DNA of 64,000 bases, taken from assembly GCA_008690995.1 (NCBI GenBank), contig VRMN01000003.1, forward strand, positions 558,001 to 622,000. The letters are read 5' to 3'. The notes under the pieces are model-generated. The model did not search any database. It was not told where the DNA came from and was given only the letters and a program-made list of their open reading frames with translations. The position numbers and the translations under genes are program-made. The first letter of the stretch is position 1. Each line of letters begins with the position of its first letter. This document shows positions 8,962 through 18,080 of the stretch, piece by piece. The DNA comes from Porphyridium purpureum (Eukaryota; Rhodophyta; Bangiophyceae; Porphyridiales; Porphyridiaceae).

Positions 8962-11133
8962 CTACCTCCTTCCCGTACGAATTGAGGAGCCCAGCGCCTC
9001 GCGCAGCACGCGTGAATGAGCGGCTGCCATGGCTTCGTGGTCGACCGCAAGCTCGGTCTCCAAACCGCTGGAAGGATCAAGCACGCGCAGGCTCCGACCG
9101 CGCCCCAAAGAGATGGGCAAAGGCTGCGGTGCGCTGTCCTGTCTCTGCATTGGAGTCGGCTTCTGTTCCTGATCTTTGGCCACCGCACGAGTGATCTGCT
9201 CAAGGAGCTGGCCTGCTTGAGTTCGAGCACGTTGCACGGTCGCAAAAGGCGACTCTGCGGGCATCGTGGCCAGAATGCGCTGACAGGCATCAGCAACGTC
9301 CAACGGCTCCACACTGATATCGCACGGAAGTTCAGCAAGTGCAGTTTCAAGGCTCTTCAAACTGACCTCTAGAGCGCTCACGTCCAGCGACAGAGTAGTC
9401 TTCTCGTCCCGCTGCTGCGTCCGGAGTGCAACGGACAGGCGCTGCAAGCCCAGCAGAATTTGCGTCTTAAATTTACCATGCAGCATGAGCGGGAACATGC
9501 TCGTGCTCCCAAGAAGGGCCTGTTGCACCCACGCAACAGAGTCCACGCATGTTCCGAGCACCAAGTAACCGCCCTTCCAGAGACCACAATCTCGACTCAC
9601 GAGATTGTTCACCACCGCGCAGAGCCCAAATAGTTGCATAACCTGGACGCACTGCGCAGAATCCAGCATGCTACCATGAGTCACGTAGACGGCTTTGTCA
9701 TTTTGCCAGCGCCGATCCACATCTTGTCCACTCTGAAATCCCGTGAAACCCTCTGTGCCTTGGTAGGCTTGGATGGCACACTTGAGCTGGACATACTTGC
9801 CACGTACTCGAAACTCGACACAGGTATGAGGTAGCAATACTACAATTTCATCGCCCGGTGGCCCATCAAGCGGTTGAATCCCCGTGCGGAACGGCATTCC
9901 TACACCCACATGCATGAAAGGCGAAGAATCGCAAGTACTTGCGAGCTCAGATTCTTGCTTCTTCACGCAAAACGATAAACCGAACGACGTCACATCAGAA
10001 CAAAATCGCGTGGTCACTTCATGGCCGGTTTCCTGAAGGGCTTTGACAAGCGAGCCGACGTCATAAACAGGCTTTCCTTCGACCAAAACAGCAAATAGCT
10101 TGCGACATGAAGGTACCAGACCCGCTTCAATTGGTACGTTGAGCGCCAGTCGGTTCAAAATGCAAGAAAAGATGCGGCTGCGCGCATGCTCAGCCGGGGA
10201 TTCTAAATACTTTAAGTGTCCATCACCAAAGTACAAGTCCGGGAGAAGCTCCAGATCGACAGGTGTCGGTTCAGGTACCCTTCGTGCGGCTTGCTGCTCT
10301 TCGTCTGAGAGTTCCTGATTCTTGAGCAGGTCACAAATCTCCCCCATCTTTTCGAGATCGAAAGGATTCGGGAGATCAAATCCAAGCGCTCCATCTGCCA
10401 TCAGCGTTAGTGCGTCCATACTATCCGACGGGGCTGAATTTGCCGCTGAAAGTTCGTCACTTGCAAGCTCTACATTCATCCCGGCTGCCGCATCCACAGA
10501 GGTAGGTGCGCCTTCCCCTGGCTTGGGCAAGCGGTCTGCTTGCGCTTCGCCAGAATCAAGAACTTGCTGGGCCACTCGGCGACTGTTGTAAGCCAGCGTA
10601 AGTTCAACAGCCGACACTATGTTTGCGGCGCTCGGAATCAGGCTGAGCACTGTTTTGAGACGCACCAAACCGACGTTGAAGGTAGATGGAAGAAGCCCGA
10701 TGATTGGAATTAATACGGTACCTCCCATTCGACTCAGAACGGTAGCTAGAATGCGCGACTCGACGTGCTCCTGATTGCCACGTACCTCGAGGCTGTTGAG
10801 ATAGTCATCCAAACCAATCAATTGCACAGCGTCTCTGCATCTCGCACGTGCCTGCTTCTGCAGGATTGTCAAGTGCTCCAACGCGTCTGCGCTCGATGCG
10901 GATTCAGGCTCTGCAGCATCTTGCTGGGTGATCGCAACGATAGGCTTTCTATCAACACACGAAATGAGAATCGTACTCTTCGCTTTCATCAGTCGCGTTG
11001 CGTACCACACTGCAAGACACAAGGCCCCCAGCGCGCACGCTAATCCGAAACTCGCCAGTACGAAAACTACTGCACTGACCGCCACGTGCTCTTTCCAGTG
11101 CGTCAAGGGATCCTGCAGCACTTGTTCAGCCAT
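8962..11133 (-). CDS. Unrecognised 723-residue protein with N-terminal membrane helix
   Basis: A hydrophobic helix at about residues 18-45 (VSAVVFVLASFGLACALGAL) follows a short hydrophilic N-terminus. A second weakly hydrophobic region at about 132-185 (MGGTVLIPIIGLLPSTFN ... LSLIPSAANIVSAVEL) recalls the GLIPxxG...D/N-type segment of DUF4112 proteins, but I would not assign the family. The middle is acidic and disordered. The region 320-560 looks globular (VLLPHTCVEFRVRGKYVQLK, LFGLCAVVNNLVS). The C-terminal 120 residues are Gln/Pro-rich. The start ATG at 11131-11133 overlaps the start ATG of the plus-strand SDR gene within the tetramer CATG. The only other early Met (residue 49) would remove the membrane helix. 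Confidence 0.65.
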   Translation of the reverse strand: MAEQVLQDPLTHWKEHVAVSAVVFVLASFGLACALGALCLAVWYATRLMKAKSTILISCVDRKPIVAITQQDAAEPESASSADALEHLTILQKQARARCRDAVQLIGLDDYLNSLEVRGNQEHVESRILATVLSRMGGTVLIPIIGLLPSTFNVGLVRLKTVLSLIPSAANIVSAVELTLAYNSRRVAQQVLDSGEAQADRLPKPGEGAPTSVDAAAGMNVELASDELSAANSAPSDSMDALTLMADGALGFDLPNPFDLEKMGEICDLLKNQELSDEEQQAARRVPEPTPVDLELLPDLYFGDGHLKYLESPAEHARSRIFSCILNRLALNVPIEAGLVPSCRKLFAVLVEGKPVYDVGSLVKALQETGHEVTTRFCSDVTSFGLSFCVKKQESELASTCDSSPFMHVGVGMPFRTGIQPLDGPPGDEIVVLLPHTCVEFRVRGKYVQLKCAIQAYQGTEGFTGFQSGQDVDRRWQNDKAVYVTHGSMLDSAQCVQVMQLFGLCAVVNNLVSRDCGLWKGGYLVLGTCVDSVAWVQQALLGSTSMFPLMLHGKFKTQILLGLQRLSVALRTQQRDEKTTLSLDVSALEVSLKSLETALAELPCDISVEPLDVADACQRILATMPAESPFATVQRARTQAGQLLEQITRAVAKDQEQKPTPMQRQDSAPQPLPISLGRGRSLRVLDPSSGLETELAVDHEAMAAAHSRVLREALGSSIRTGRR

Positions 11134-12148
11134 GTTTGGCCCTCCTCACGTAGAGCCCGTGGCCTTCTTATCGCCGCGCGTCGTCTACGTTGTGACGGGT
11201 GCTCTTCGTGGCATAGGCGCCGAGCTCGTACGCCAGCTTGCCGGTGCTTGTCTCAGCCCTGTGGTGATTGTAGCTGGTGGGCGATGCGTGGAAAAGGGTA
11301 AGCAGTTGCAGGAAAGATGCAGAAGCCAGTCTCAAAATGCACAGGTTGTATTCGTGCCGCTGGAGCTCCGTGAGCCGGCATGTGTGGCTGCTTTCGTTGA
11401 CCGCGTGCTGGCTGACTTTGGCGTGCCAGACGTGCTTGTCAATAATGCAGGCCTTTGCCTTGACGCGCCGAGCATGGACGCATTGGAGCAGTGCGTGCGT
11501 GTGAACGCAGACGCGCCGTCTGAGCTCATAGAGGCGTTCTTGCCGCTCATGCTCCGCCGTGGAAGCGGCAGGGTCGTGAACATTTCAAGCGGTGATGGCG
11601 AAATCGCGTACTTCGCAAGTGACGCGTTGTCGGTGCTTACAGTGCCTCGAAAGATGAGTTCAAGTGAGTCGTACGCTGGGCCAGAGCTCGACGTGCGCCA
11701 GCTGTACGAGCAAGCAAGGCGTTTCTTTTTCGACTCGGCTCGACGACATGGAGGTGATGTGAGCGCCGAGCTTGTGCATGGTACGCAGCCATGCTACAAA
11801 GTCTCCAAGGCGCTGTTGAATTTGTTTTCTCGTGCTCTTATCTACGAACTCGAAGCAAGAAGGTCAAGCAGTGTCGCGAAAGCGAAGGACAGCGCCACGT
11901 CGAGTCCAGGCGAGCTGGCGGCGGCGGAAGGCCTTGAAAGAATTCAGATATACTGCGTGTGCCCCGGTGACGTGGACACGGACATGGCCAATGACGTGGA
12001 CCAACTCCTGGATGCCGGGTCCAGTCTCCTGTCGTGCGCAGAAAGTGTGTCGCGGTTTCTCGAGCTAGTGCTCGTGCCGCCCGCGCAATCTTGCAAGCCA
12101 CCACCACCCTGCGGCTTCTATCGCGATGGGAAGCGCATTGCGTGGTAA
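11132..12148 (+). CDS. Short-chain dehydrogenase/reductase, carbonyl reductase (CBR1)-like
   Basis: Rossmann-fold NAD(P)-dependent oxidoreductase. The cofactor motif TGALRGIG is at residues 22-29, NNAG at about 105-108, a catalytic Ser in VNISSGDGE, and the YxxxK pair in CYKVSKALLN. The long insertion between the Ser strand and YxxxK and the C-terminal FYRDGKRIAW match the layout of carbonyl reductase 1 and menthol-dehydrogenase-like SDRs. The CPGDVDTDMAND segment is the usual PGxVxTxM motif. The open frame extends upstream to 10928, but that part only mirrors the antisense gene, so the ATG at 11132 is used (338 residues). The substrate cannot be told; no targeting sequence is obvious. Confidence 0.88.
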   Translation: MFGPPHVEPVAFLSPRVVYVVTGALRGIGAELVRQLAGACLSPVVIVAGGRCVEKGKQLQERCRSQSQNAQVVFVPLELREPACVAAFVDRVLADFGVPDVLVNNAGLCLDAPSMDALEQCVRVNADAPSELIEAFLPLMLRRGSGRVVNISSGDGEIAYFASDALSVLTVPRKMSSSESYAGPELDVRQLYEQARRFFFDSARRHGGDVSAELVHGTQPCYKVSKALLNLFSRALIYELEARRSSSVAKAKDSATSSPGELAAAEGLERIQIYCVCPGDVDTDMANDVDQLLDAGSSLLSCAESVSRFLELVLVPPAQSCKPPPPCGFYRDGKRIAW

Positions 12149-12372
12149 TTCTGCATTCCATTCCAATGCGGCAGCAGGCGCGCGCCCGTTGGAATGCGTC
12201 GTGAGGTGTACCCACAAGTACAGCTCGTTGACGCAAGCAAGTGAACGCCGTGCTGGCAGCTGCGTTGGGGAAAGGTGCCAAGGCGCTTCGAGCTGAGGTG
12301 AAGGCCACTCTCGAGAAGTCGCGCGGAAGGAGGAGGAAGAACAGGGACAACACGGCAGAGGGCTCTAGCAGC

Positions 12373-13731
12373 ATGATGGACAACGCAGGCGAGAGCGCAG
12401 GTGGATCTGGAGGAGGCGCTGCCGCGGGAAGTACCGCGGGGGCGCCCGTGGGGCCCGCGGCTGCTGCGCCCATCGAAGTAGCGCCAGAAGTGCTGGCGGC
12501 GTCCGCAGACGAGATTTTGCAGCGCGCGCGGTTACTCGAGACAGAGGTGAAGGTGTACAAGACGGAAGCACAGCGGCTGGTGCACGAGAAGAGCCGCATG
12601 ACTGAGCGTATCAAGGAGAATGCGGACAAGGTCAAGATGCACAAACAGTTACCGTACCTTGTAAGCAACATTGTGGAGTTGCTGGACGTCGAGAAGGACG
12701 AGGACGAGGACGGCAATGACGAGCATGGTCCACCCTCTCACGCGCAGGACGCGTCCTCCAACTCAAAGAAGGCAGTGGTTATTAAGACAAGCACGCGACA
12801 GACGATCTACCTGCCTGTGATTGGGCTCGTTGATCGCGACAAGTTGAAGCCTGGCGATTTGGTGGGCGTAAACAAAGATTCGTACCTTATTCTTGAGGAT
12901 CTGCCGGCGGAGTACGACTCGCGAGTTAAAGCCATGGAAGTTGATGAGAAACCGACGGAAGACTATGGAGACATCGGAGGTCTGGACAAACAAATTCAGG
13001 AGCTCATCGAGGCAGTTGTGCTCCCAATGACTCATGCGGAACGCTTTGAAAATATTGGAATCAAGCCGCCCAAGGGCGTGCTGATGTACGGCCCACCGGG
13101 CGTGGGCAAAACGCTTCTTGCGCGCGCGTGCGCGGCGCAGACGAACGCCACATTTTTGAAGCTCGCGGGCCCGCAGCTAGTACAAATGTTCATTGGAGAC
13201 GGCGCAAAGCTGGTTCGCGACGCATTTGAGCTTGCCAAGGAAAAGGCACCGACAATCATCTTTATTGACGAACTGGATGCTGTGGGCACCAAACGCTTTG
13301 ACTCCGAGCTGAGCGGTGATCGTGAGGTACAGCGAACCATGCTTGAGCTTCTGAATCAGTTGGATGGATTTAGCAGCGACGACAGGATTAAGGTTATTGC
13401 CGCGACGAACCGCGTAGATATCTTGGATCCGGCTCTGTTGCGCAGCGGCCGCATTGATCGCAAAATCGAATTCCCGCATCCTGATGAAAATGCTCGAGCT
13501 CGTATCCTGCAAATTCACTCCCGAAAGATGAGTACGGACCCGGAGATCAACTTTGCCGAGCTCGCAGCAAGCACAGAAGACTTCAATGGCGCGATGCTCA
13601 AGGCCGTGTGCGTTGAAGCCGGGATGCTTGCACTTCGCGCGAATCGGAGCCAAATCGTGCACGAAGACTTTGTTGAGGGTGTTATGCAAGTGCAGGCCAA
13701 GAAGAAAAAGTCGCTGGATTACATGGCGTGA
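12373..13731 (+). CDS. RPT5: 26S proteasome regulatory subunit 6A (Rpt5, AAA ATPase)
   Basis: One of the six ATPases of the 19S base, which unfold substrates and open the 20S gate. In order: a Gly/Ala-rich N-tail, a coiled coil (about 40-95), an OB domain ([19 protein letters not shown]), Walker A GPPGVGKT at about 240-247, Walker [12 protein letters not shown] at about 296-306, the pore loop MFIGDG, the arginine-finger segment [14 protein letters not shown], and a C-terminal helical domain. The first ATG of the frame is at 12373, giving 452 residues against about 435 in other eukaryotes; the frame also runs upstream from a GTG at 12241. The C-terminus ends Asp-Tyr-Met-Ala instead of the usual hydrophobic-Tyr-Ala (see findings). 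Confidence 0.96.
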   Translation: MMDNAGESAGGSGGGAAAGSTAGAPVGPAAAAPIEVAPEVLAASADEILQRARLLETEVKVYKTEAQRLVHEKSRMTERIKENADKVKMHKQLPYLVSNIVELLDVEKDEDEDGNDEHGPPSHAQDASSNSKKAVVIKTSTRQTIYLPVIGLVDRDKLKPGDLVGVNKDSYLILEDLPAEYDSRVKAMEVDEKPTEDYGDIGGLDKQIQELIEAVVLPMTHAERFENIGIKPPKGVLMYGPPGVGKTLLARACAAQTNATFLKLAGPQLVQMFIGDGAKLVRDAFELAKEKAPTIIFIDELDAVGTKRFDSELSGDREVQRTMLELLNQLDGFSSDDRIKVIAATNRVDILDPALLRSGRIDRKIEFPHPDENARARILQIHSRKMSTDPEINFAELAASTEDFNGAMLKAVCVEAGMLALRANRSQIVHEDFVEGVMQVQAKKKKSLDYMA

Positions 13732-13827
13732 GCGGAGCACTCTGTATCCAGAATGTGTATTAAACATACTCGTACCGCGTCATGTGAGTCGAATCCGCCT
13801 GTCCCGTCTGGCCGAGCCGATGAGCCA

Positions 13828-14892
13828 TCAGATAGCCAGTGTCCTGCTTTCCACCATCTTGGTCGCAATGTATTCGGCCCACCTTTCGTAGCCCGCACTG
13901 TTGGGATGAATTCCATCCATTTTGCTGTAGTACTTGACGTGCTCATCGCGGTCCATATCCTGATAATTTTCAAGCCCAGCCTCGATGTACGTTACGTTTT
14001 TCATAGTCCGGGAGACGTCTCGCTTCTCGTCGTCCCAGATCCGCGAGACGTACGATAAAACCTTGCGCAAAATAAAGGGAAAGCGCGGAGCAAAGTATAC
14101 ACCTGCCTGGACTGCAGGGAGGAAAATGTGTACATCATGCAAGCCCAATTTTGCGCGCACGCCGCATATTAAGCTTTCGAGTCCCTTTCCAAATTCGGCC
14201 GGGTCAATGCGCTTTTTCTCCCAAAACCGCCACGCGCGCTTCCAGTCATTTACACCACACACAATCACGACAGCGCAGACACGTTGTCGCACAGATGCCG
14301 ACAGCTCGTCCAAACAAGGCAAAATGTGCTCCTCAAGCTCCCTGACACCGCCACCCGTTAGGCCCAGAGCGTGCCACTGAAGTGGCTCGTGAAGCTGCTC
14401 CGCAAGTGACTTCGCGAGGCCTCGGGCCAGTGCCGGCCCTTCACATGCCTGCTTCAGCGCCTCGTCATCACAGCAGCAGCCCACTCCTGTCACCAGCGAG
14501 TCACCGATTAGAAGCACCACACGGTCGGTAGGGTGCTGCGTCCACGTCCGGTCTGTATCTGACGCCGAACGGAACACAGCTGATGCTGAGCTGTGGTGAT
14601 GGGGATTCATTGCCACCAGACGAGAGCGCGCCTCGCTCAACAAGCCTTCCATGCGTTGTCGGGTGGAACGCTGCAGCTCCTGTGTGCGCATCCGGAAGTC
14701 ATGAATGTCCTGTGCCTTGAGCATCTCCAGCTTTTCGACAAAAAGATGTGCGCGCTCGCCGAGCGCTGTGCCCACGCGCGGGCCCTCGCACTCCGGCGGC
14801 GACTCGTATGTGTACTGCAGGTAGGCCGCCTGGCCTATTGCCACAAGGCCGAGTGCGGCGCCTGATGCGAGCAGAACTTTCCGTAGCCGCAT
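13828..14892 (-). CDS. Membrane-anchored SGNH (GDSL-like) hydrolase
   Basis: Serine esterase/lipase of the SGNH clan. Block I is LLIGDSLVTG (nucleophile Ser about residue 132), block II the Gly in GLTGGGVRELE, block III VIVCGVNDW (Asn of the oxyanion hole), and block V MDGIHPNSAGYERWA with the catalytic Asp and His. A hydrophobic N-terminal helix (VLLASGAALGLVAIGQAAYL) directly follows the Met and probably anchors the protein in a membrane with the catalytic part on the lumenal side. About 90 hydrophilic, helical residues link the anchor and the catalytic domain. The first ATG is at 14892; the frame extends 14 codons further to a GTG. The acyl substrate is unknown. Confidence 0.85.
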   Translation of the reverse strand: MRLRKVLLASGAALGLVAIGQAAYLQYTYESPPECEGPRVGTALGERAHLFVEKLEMLKAQDIHDFRMRTQELQRSTRQRMEGLLSEARSRLVAMNPHHHSSASAVFRSASDTDRTWTQHPTDRVVLLIGDSLVTGVGCCCDDEALKQACEGPALARGLAKSLAEQLHEPLQWHALGLTGGGVRELEEHILPCLDELSASVRQRVCAVVIVCGVNDWKRAWRFWEKKRIDPAEFGKGLESLICGVRAKLGLHDVHIFLPAVQAGVYFAPRFPFILRKVLSYVSRIWDDEKRDVSRTMKNVTYIEAGLENYQDMDRDEHVKYYSKMDGIHPNSAGYERWAEYIATKMVESRTLAI

Positions 14893-15215
14893 CGCCAGTC
14901 GTTCACAGTCCACTGCCCGGGCCGGCAGCCACACCGTGAGACACTAAACCAGCGCCCGCAATCATTGCTGGGGTCGCCCGCACGGCGCATGGAATCGGAT
15001 CCCTCTCCCACATCAGTCGCAAATTTACAGATAACTGTACACCCTGCCTCGGTGTACAGTCTTTGGCTGACCTCCCACTCACGTAGCGGCAAAAGAGTCC
15101 ACTTCGAAGGCGGATGCGCGCATTCGGACTGGTGTGAAGCCGACCCGAAATCCACGACCGTGACTTTGATTGCTCATGCAGTGGCAGGTGGCATGTTTCT
15201 GTTGTGCGCGACTCT

Positions 15216-15971
15216 TCACATCGCTGGGAATAACACAGTCGGCCTTGGCAGAGCGTTCTTCCGCTCAATTTCTTGTGGTCCAATAAAGATTTTCCCGGTG
15301 GCGTGGACTGGACCCACCGTCAGAGGTTCGTCTGCTGCGGGAGGCTGCGCGCCATCGCCAAGCACTCGCAGAGTCAAGTTCATGCTAGTAAGCGAAAGGG
15401 CTTGGTTCTTTCCGTGTGGATGGCCTAACGGAAGGCGCGCAATCATGTTCGTCTCTACTGCGCAAGTCGCGTCTGTGAATACGTGTGGAGGAATGGCGAC
15501 AAAAGGCAGAATCTGCGGAATCACGTCAAAGCCGGATGTAGCGAGGGAAAATGAAGTCCTCGGGAGACTGGACCTCTGATTTCGCGTGAGCTGTGATGCG
15601 AGCACCGCGCTCGACCCAGTGTGCTTCGTACAAGCACTGGCTCGCCACCCAGGCGCGATGAGCTGTTGGCGCCCAGGTTACGAGACGCGGGTTTTGGGCA
15701 GTTGATTGCGAAGACACACAGCCGCTCAACAACGAGCCTGGCGTTAGGCCTGAAGGTCATGTGGAATGAAGGACTTGGCGTGGGGCACTACAGAGCGCAG
15801 TTGGAAAGCCTCCGCATACAGCTCGGGTGGATTAAATGTGCAGGCTCGTGTAACGCACAAAGCACTCGTCATAATTGGCACGTTTGTGCCGAGTACCGTG
15901 CTGACTCGTGCCTCGCAGTCAATCTTGCACCGAAGCAGTGGGGGTCGAGAAGCAATGGAAAAGAGATGCAA
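15216..15971 (-). pseudogene. Possible decayed or intron-split coding region in a 1.3-kb gene-poor stretch
   Basis: Between the SGNH and aminopeptidase genes (14893-16229) there is no long convincing open frame. On the minus strand, three adjoining pieces have protein-like composition and GC-rich third positions but lie in different frames. They are 15971-15744 (ends FQLRSVVPHAKSFIPHD), 15760-15521 (begins MTFRPNARLVVERLCVF), and about 15540-15216 (contains DVIPQILPFVAIPP and ends RPTVLFPAM). They are contiguous, as expected of a host gene broken by small indels, or of a gene with short introns. No family was recognised. The competing plus-strand frame 14965-15579 looks less protein-like. Chance open frames in GC-rich DNA remain possible. 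Confidence 0.25.
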
Positions 15972-16229
15972 ACGACCAGTTCACTTTTTCCCCAGAGGAG
16001 CGACTTGTCTAGCAAGTCGACATGCCAGTGCACGACGCCAAATACTGGCGTGCAGCACTACACGTAAACTCCTCGGTGCTTCAATGTGCTGTTCCTGTAA
16101 AGACAATTGAAACAACAGCCATGATTCCCAGGCTGTCTTTGGCAAACTTGGCATGCGAGGCAATCAGCAAGAGCCAACGCAGACCACGTGAGGTATACCT
16201 AGGCGCTGCACGCTTTTTCTTGTTGTTTT

Positions 16230-17975
16230 CTATGATTTTGACACATTCCGGCTCTCCAGTTCCGCCTGTGCAGCTTCGGCAAAGTGCGCAAGTAATTTTG
16301 CGCCAAAACTCGTCGGCACATTAGCCTTGAAATCCCACGCCGAAGGTGCGATATCAAGGTGTGCCCATTTTCGACCCTTCTGGACAAATTTTTCCAAAAA
16401 CAGCGCCGCGTTCATAATTCCTCCGGCTCGCTGCCCCGTATGCTTCACGTCAGCAATATCACTTTTCAACACCTCGGCATACTCGCGGTCAAGCGGCATT
16501 TCCCACACAAAGTCGCCCGTGCTTTGTCCGGCACTGTAGAGTAGCTTGATGAGCCCTTGATCATTGCTGAGCATTGCAGCATATTTTGGCCCCATCGCGA
16601 TGACAGCAGCGCCGGTCAGCGTTGCAATATCTACCACGTAGTCTGGGTTCAATCGATCTGCAAACGCCAAGGCGTCGGCCAATGCGAGACGACCTTCGGC
16701 ATCTGTATTTACCACTTCAATGGACATGTTGTTCATCGCCAAAATCACATCGCCTGGCCGATAGCTGTTCCCGTCGACCGCATTCTCGCACGCAGGCAGC
16801 ACAAAATGGATCTCAATATTTTGCAAGGCGCGTTTAGCAATGATGTCAGCAGCACCCAGTACAGCGGACCCACCGCCACAGTCAAACTTCATCAAGTGGA
16901 TCATGCTGTCAGCACCTGTCTTGAGATTCACCCCGCCTGTGTCCATGGTAATCGTCTTGCCCACGAACGCAATCTTTGTCGCACACGTTCCATGGCTATA
17001 CTTGAGATGAATGAAATACGGCGGCATTGCAGATCCTTGCGCGACACTCAAGTACGATCCCATCTTCATCGCTGCACACTGCTCGCGATCGTACACCGTC
17101 AAGTCCAGCGATGCGTGCTTGGCCGCCAGAAGTTCGGCGACTTTTGCAAACTGGAAAGGCGTAGCGACGTTTGGGGGGGCATTGACCAGCTCTTTTGTAA
17201 TGACGGTCCCGCATGCACCTGTCAGCGCCACAGTTAGCGCATCAGCGAAAGTTTCCTTCAACGCCGGCGACGCGGTTTCGGGCACTCCCACCATTACGCT
17301 AAGCACGGGACCGGAGGGCAACGTACCAGAGATCGCTTTCTTTGCCTGAAAGCGTGTGTCCTTGTAACCGCCATGGATGATGCCTTCAAGGAATCCACAA
17401 GCTCCAGACGCAGAGATGGAGCTCGAGCAAAAGATCACATGTGCCGATTTGACCGCTTTGGAATACTTCTTACATGTTCCGACGATCGTTGCACCTGCTT
17501 TGTACATCACTTTGTATGCCGGAGCATCTTCATTTGCGAGTGAGTACACTCCGATGAGCGTCATCCGGCCGTCCTGAGCTCCGGCTTCGTTTTCCACAAG
17601 GGAGGACACCTCCTCGCCTGCCTTCTCTGGATCGATGTTCCGAAGCAAGTACGTAAGGGCCGGTAAATGTGCTTCGCCAGCATGCACTTGCAAGTCTGGG
17701 AACTTTCCCACCAGGAATAGGGCATCGACGGCGCCATCCACGGCCGTTGCAAGCGGCTCTCTGGATACGGTCACGCCCGTCAGGTGAGCGGACGCAGCAG
17801 CATCGCCCACGCTCCACAGGTTCTCCCCCGCCGGACTGAAGTCCTTGAGCAGCTCCAGCGTTAACGACATGATGAGTCGTTTGAAGGGAGATCGGCCAAG
17901 TTCTACGGAGGCCGCGAGTCCCGCTCCCTCGCAACGACTGCCGAGGGAGCGCCGCGATGTTGTGTGTCTGCGCAT
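16230..17975 (-). CDS. LAP: Leucyl aminopeptidase (peptidase M17)
   Basis: Hexameric di-zinc aminopeptidase that trims N-terminal residues from peptides. All metal and catalytic residues are present: VGK (Lys340), MDTGG (Asp345), NLK (Lys352), MKFDCGG (Asp365) and the family signature NTDAEGRL at 423-430 with its Asp, Glu and Arg. The N-terminal macro-like domain covers about 45-230. At 581 residues it has the length of plant plastid LAPs. The first 35 residues (Arg/Ser-rich) may be a transit peptide, and Met36 (ATG at 17870) is an alternative start. Only 105 bases separate it from the divergent hydrolase gene, so the two probably share a bidirectional promoter. Confidence 0.95.
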   Translation of the reverse strand: MRRHTTSRRSLGSRCEGAGLAASVELGRSPFKRLIMSLTLELLKDFSPAGENLWSVGDAAASAHLTGVTVSREPLATAVDGAVDALFLVGKFPDLQVHAGEAHLPALTYLLRNIDPEKAGEEVSSLVENEAGAQDGRMTLIGVYSLANEDAPAYKVMYKAGATIVGTCKKYSKAVKSAHVIFCSSSISASGACGFLEGIIHGGYKDTRFQAKKAISGTLPSGPVLSVMVGVPETASPALKETFADALTVALTGACGTVITKELVNAPPNVATPFQFAKVAELLAAKHASLDLTVYDREQCAAMKMGSYLSVAQGSAMPPYFIHLKYSHGTCATKIAFVGKTITMDTGGVNLKTGADSMIHLMKFDCGGGSAVLGAADIIAKRALQNIEIHFVLPACENAVDGNSYRPGDVILAMNNMSIEVVNTDAEGRLALADALAFADRLNPDYVVDIATLTGAAVIAMGPKYAAMLSNDQGLIKLLYSAGQSTGDFVWEMPLDREYAEVLKSDIADVKHTGQRAGGIMNAALFLEKFVQKGRKWAHLDIAPSAWDFKANVPTSFGAKLLAHFAEAAQAELESRNVSKS

Positions 17976-18080
17976 GCTGTACAGTGCGCGTCACACTACT
18001 CGACGTCGAAGTGGGAAGACGCGGGTACAGCGGTACACTAGGAATTGAAGGTCAGCAACCTCTCGGACAAGTGAGCCGCC

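Noticed and set aside
10928-11131. 68-codon N-terminal extension of the SDR frame
   Set aside because: It uses a non-family sequence that lies antisense to the neighbouring gene; the SDR core begins correctly from the ATG at 11132.
11838-12716. Minus-strand 292-residue frame over the SDR and Rpt5 genes
   Set aside because: Ser/Ala/Pro-rich antisense frame of two conserved genes.
13780-13800. GAGTCGAATCCGCC, like a B-box of a tRNA
   Set aside because: The loop begins GTC instead of TTC and no acceptor or anticodon stem surrounds it.
14965-15579. Plus-strand 204-residue frame in the gene-poor stretch
   Set aside because: No domain or targeting logic; the minus-strand pieces are more protein-like in composition.
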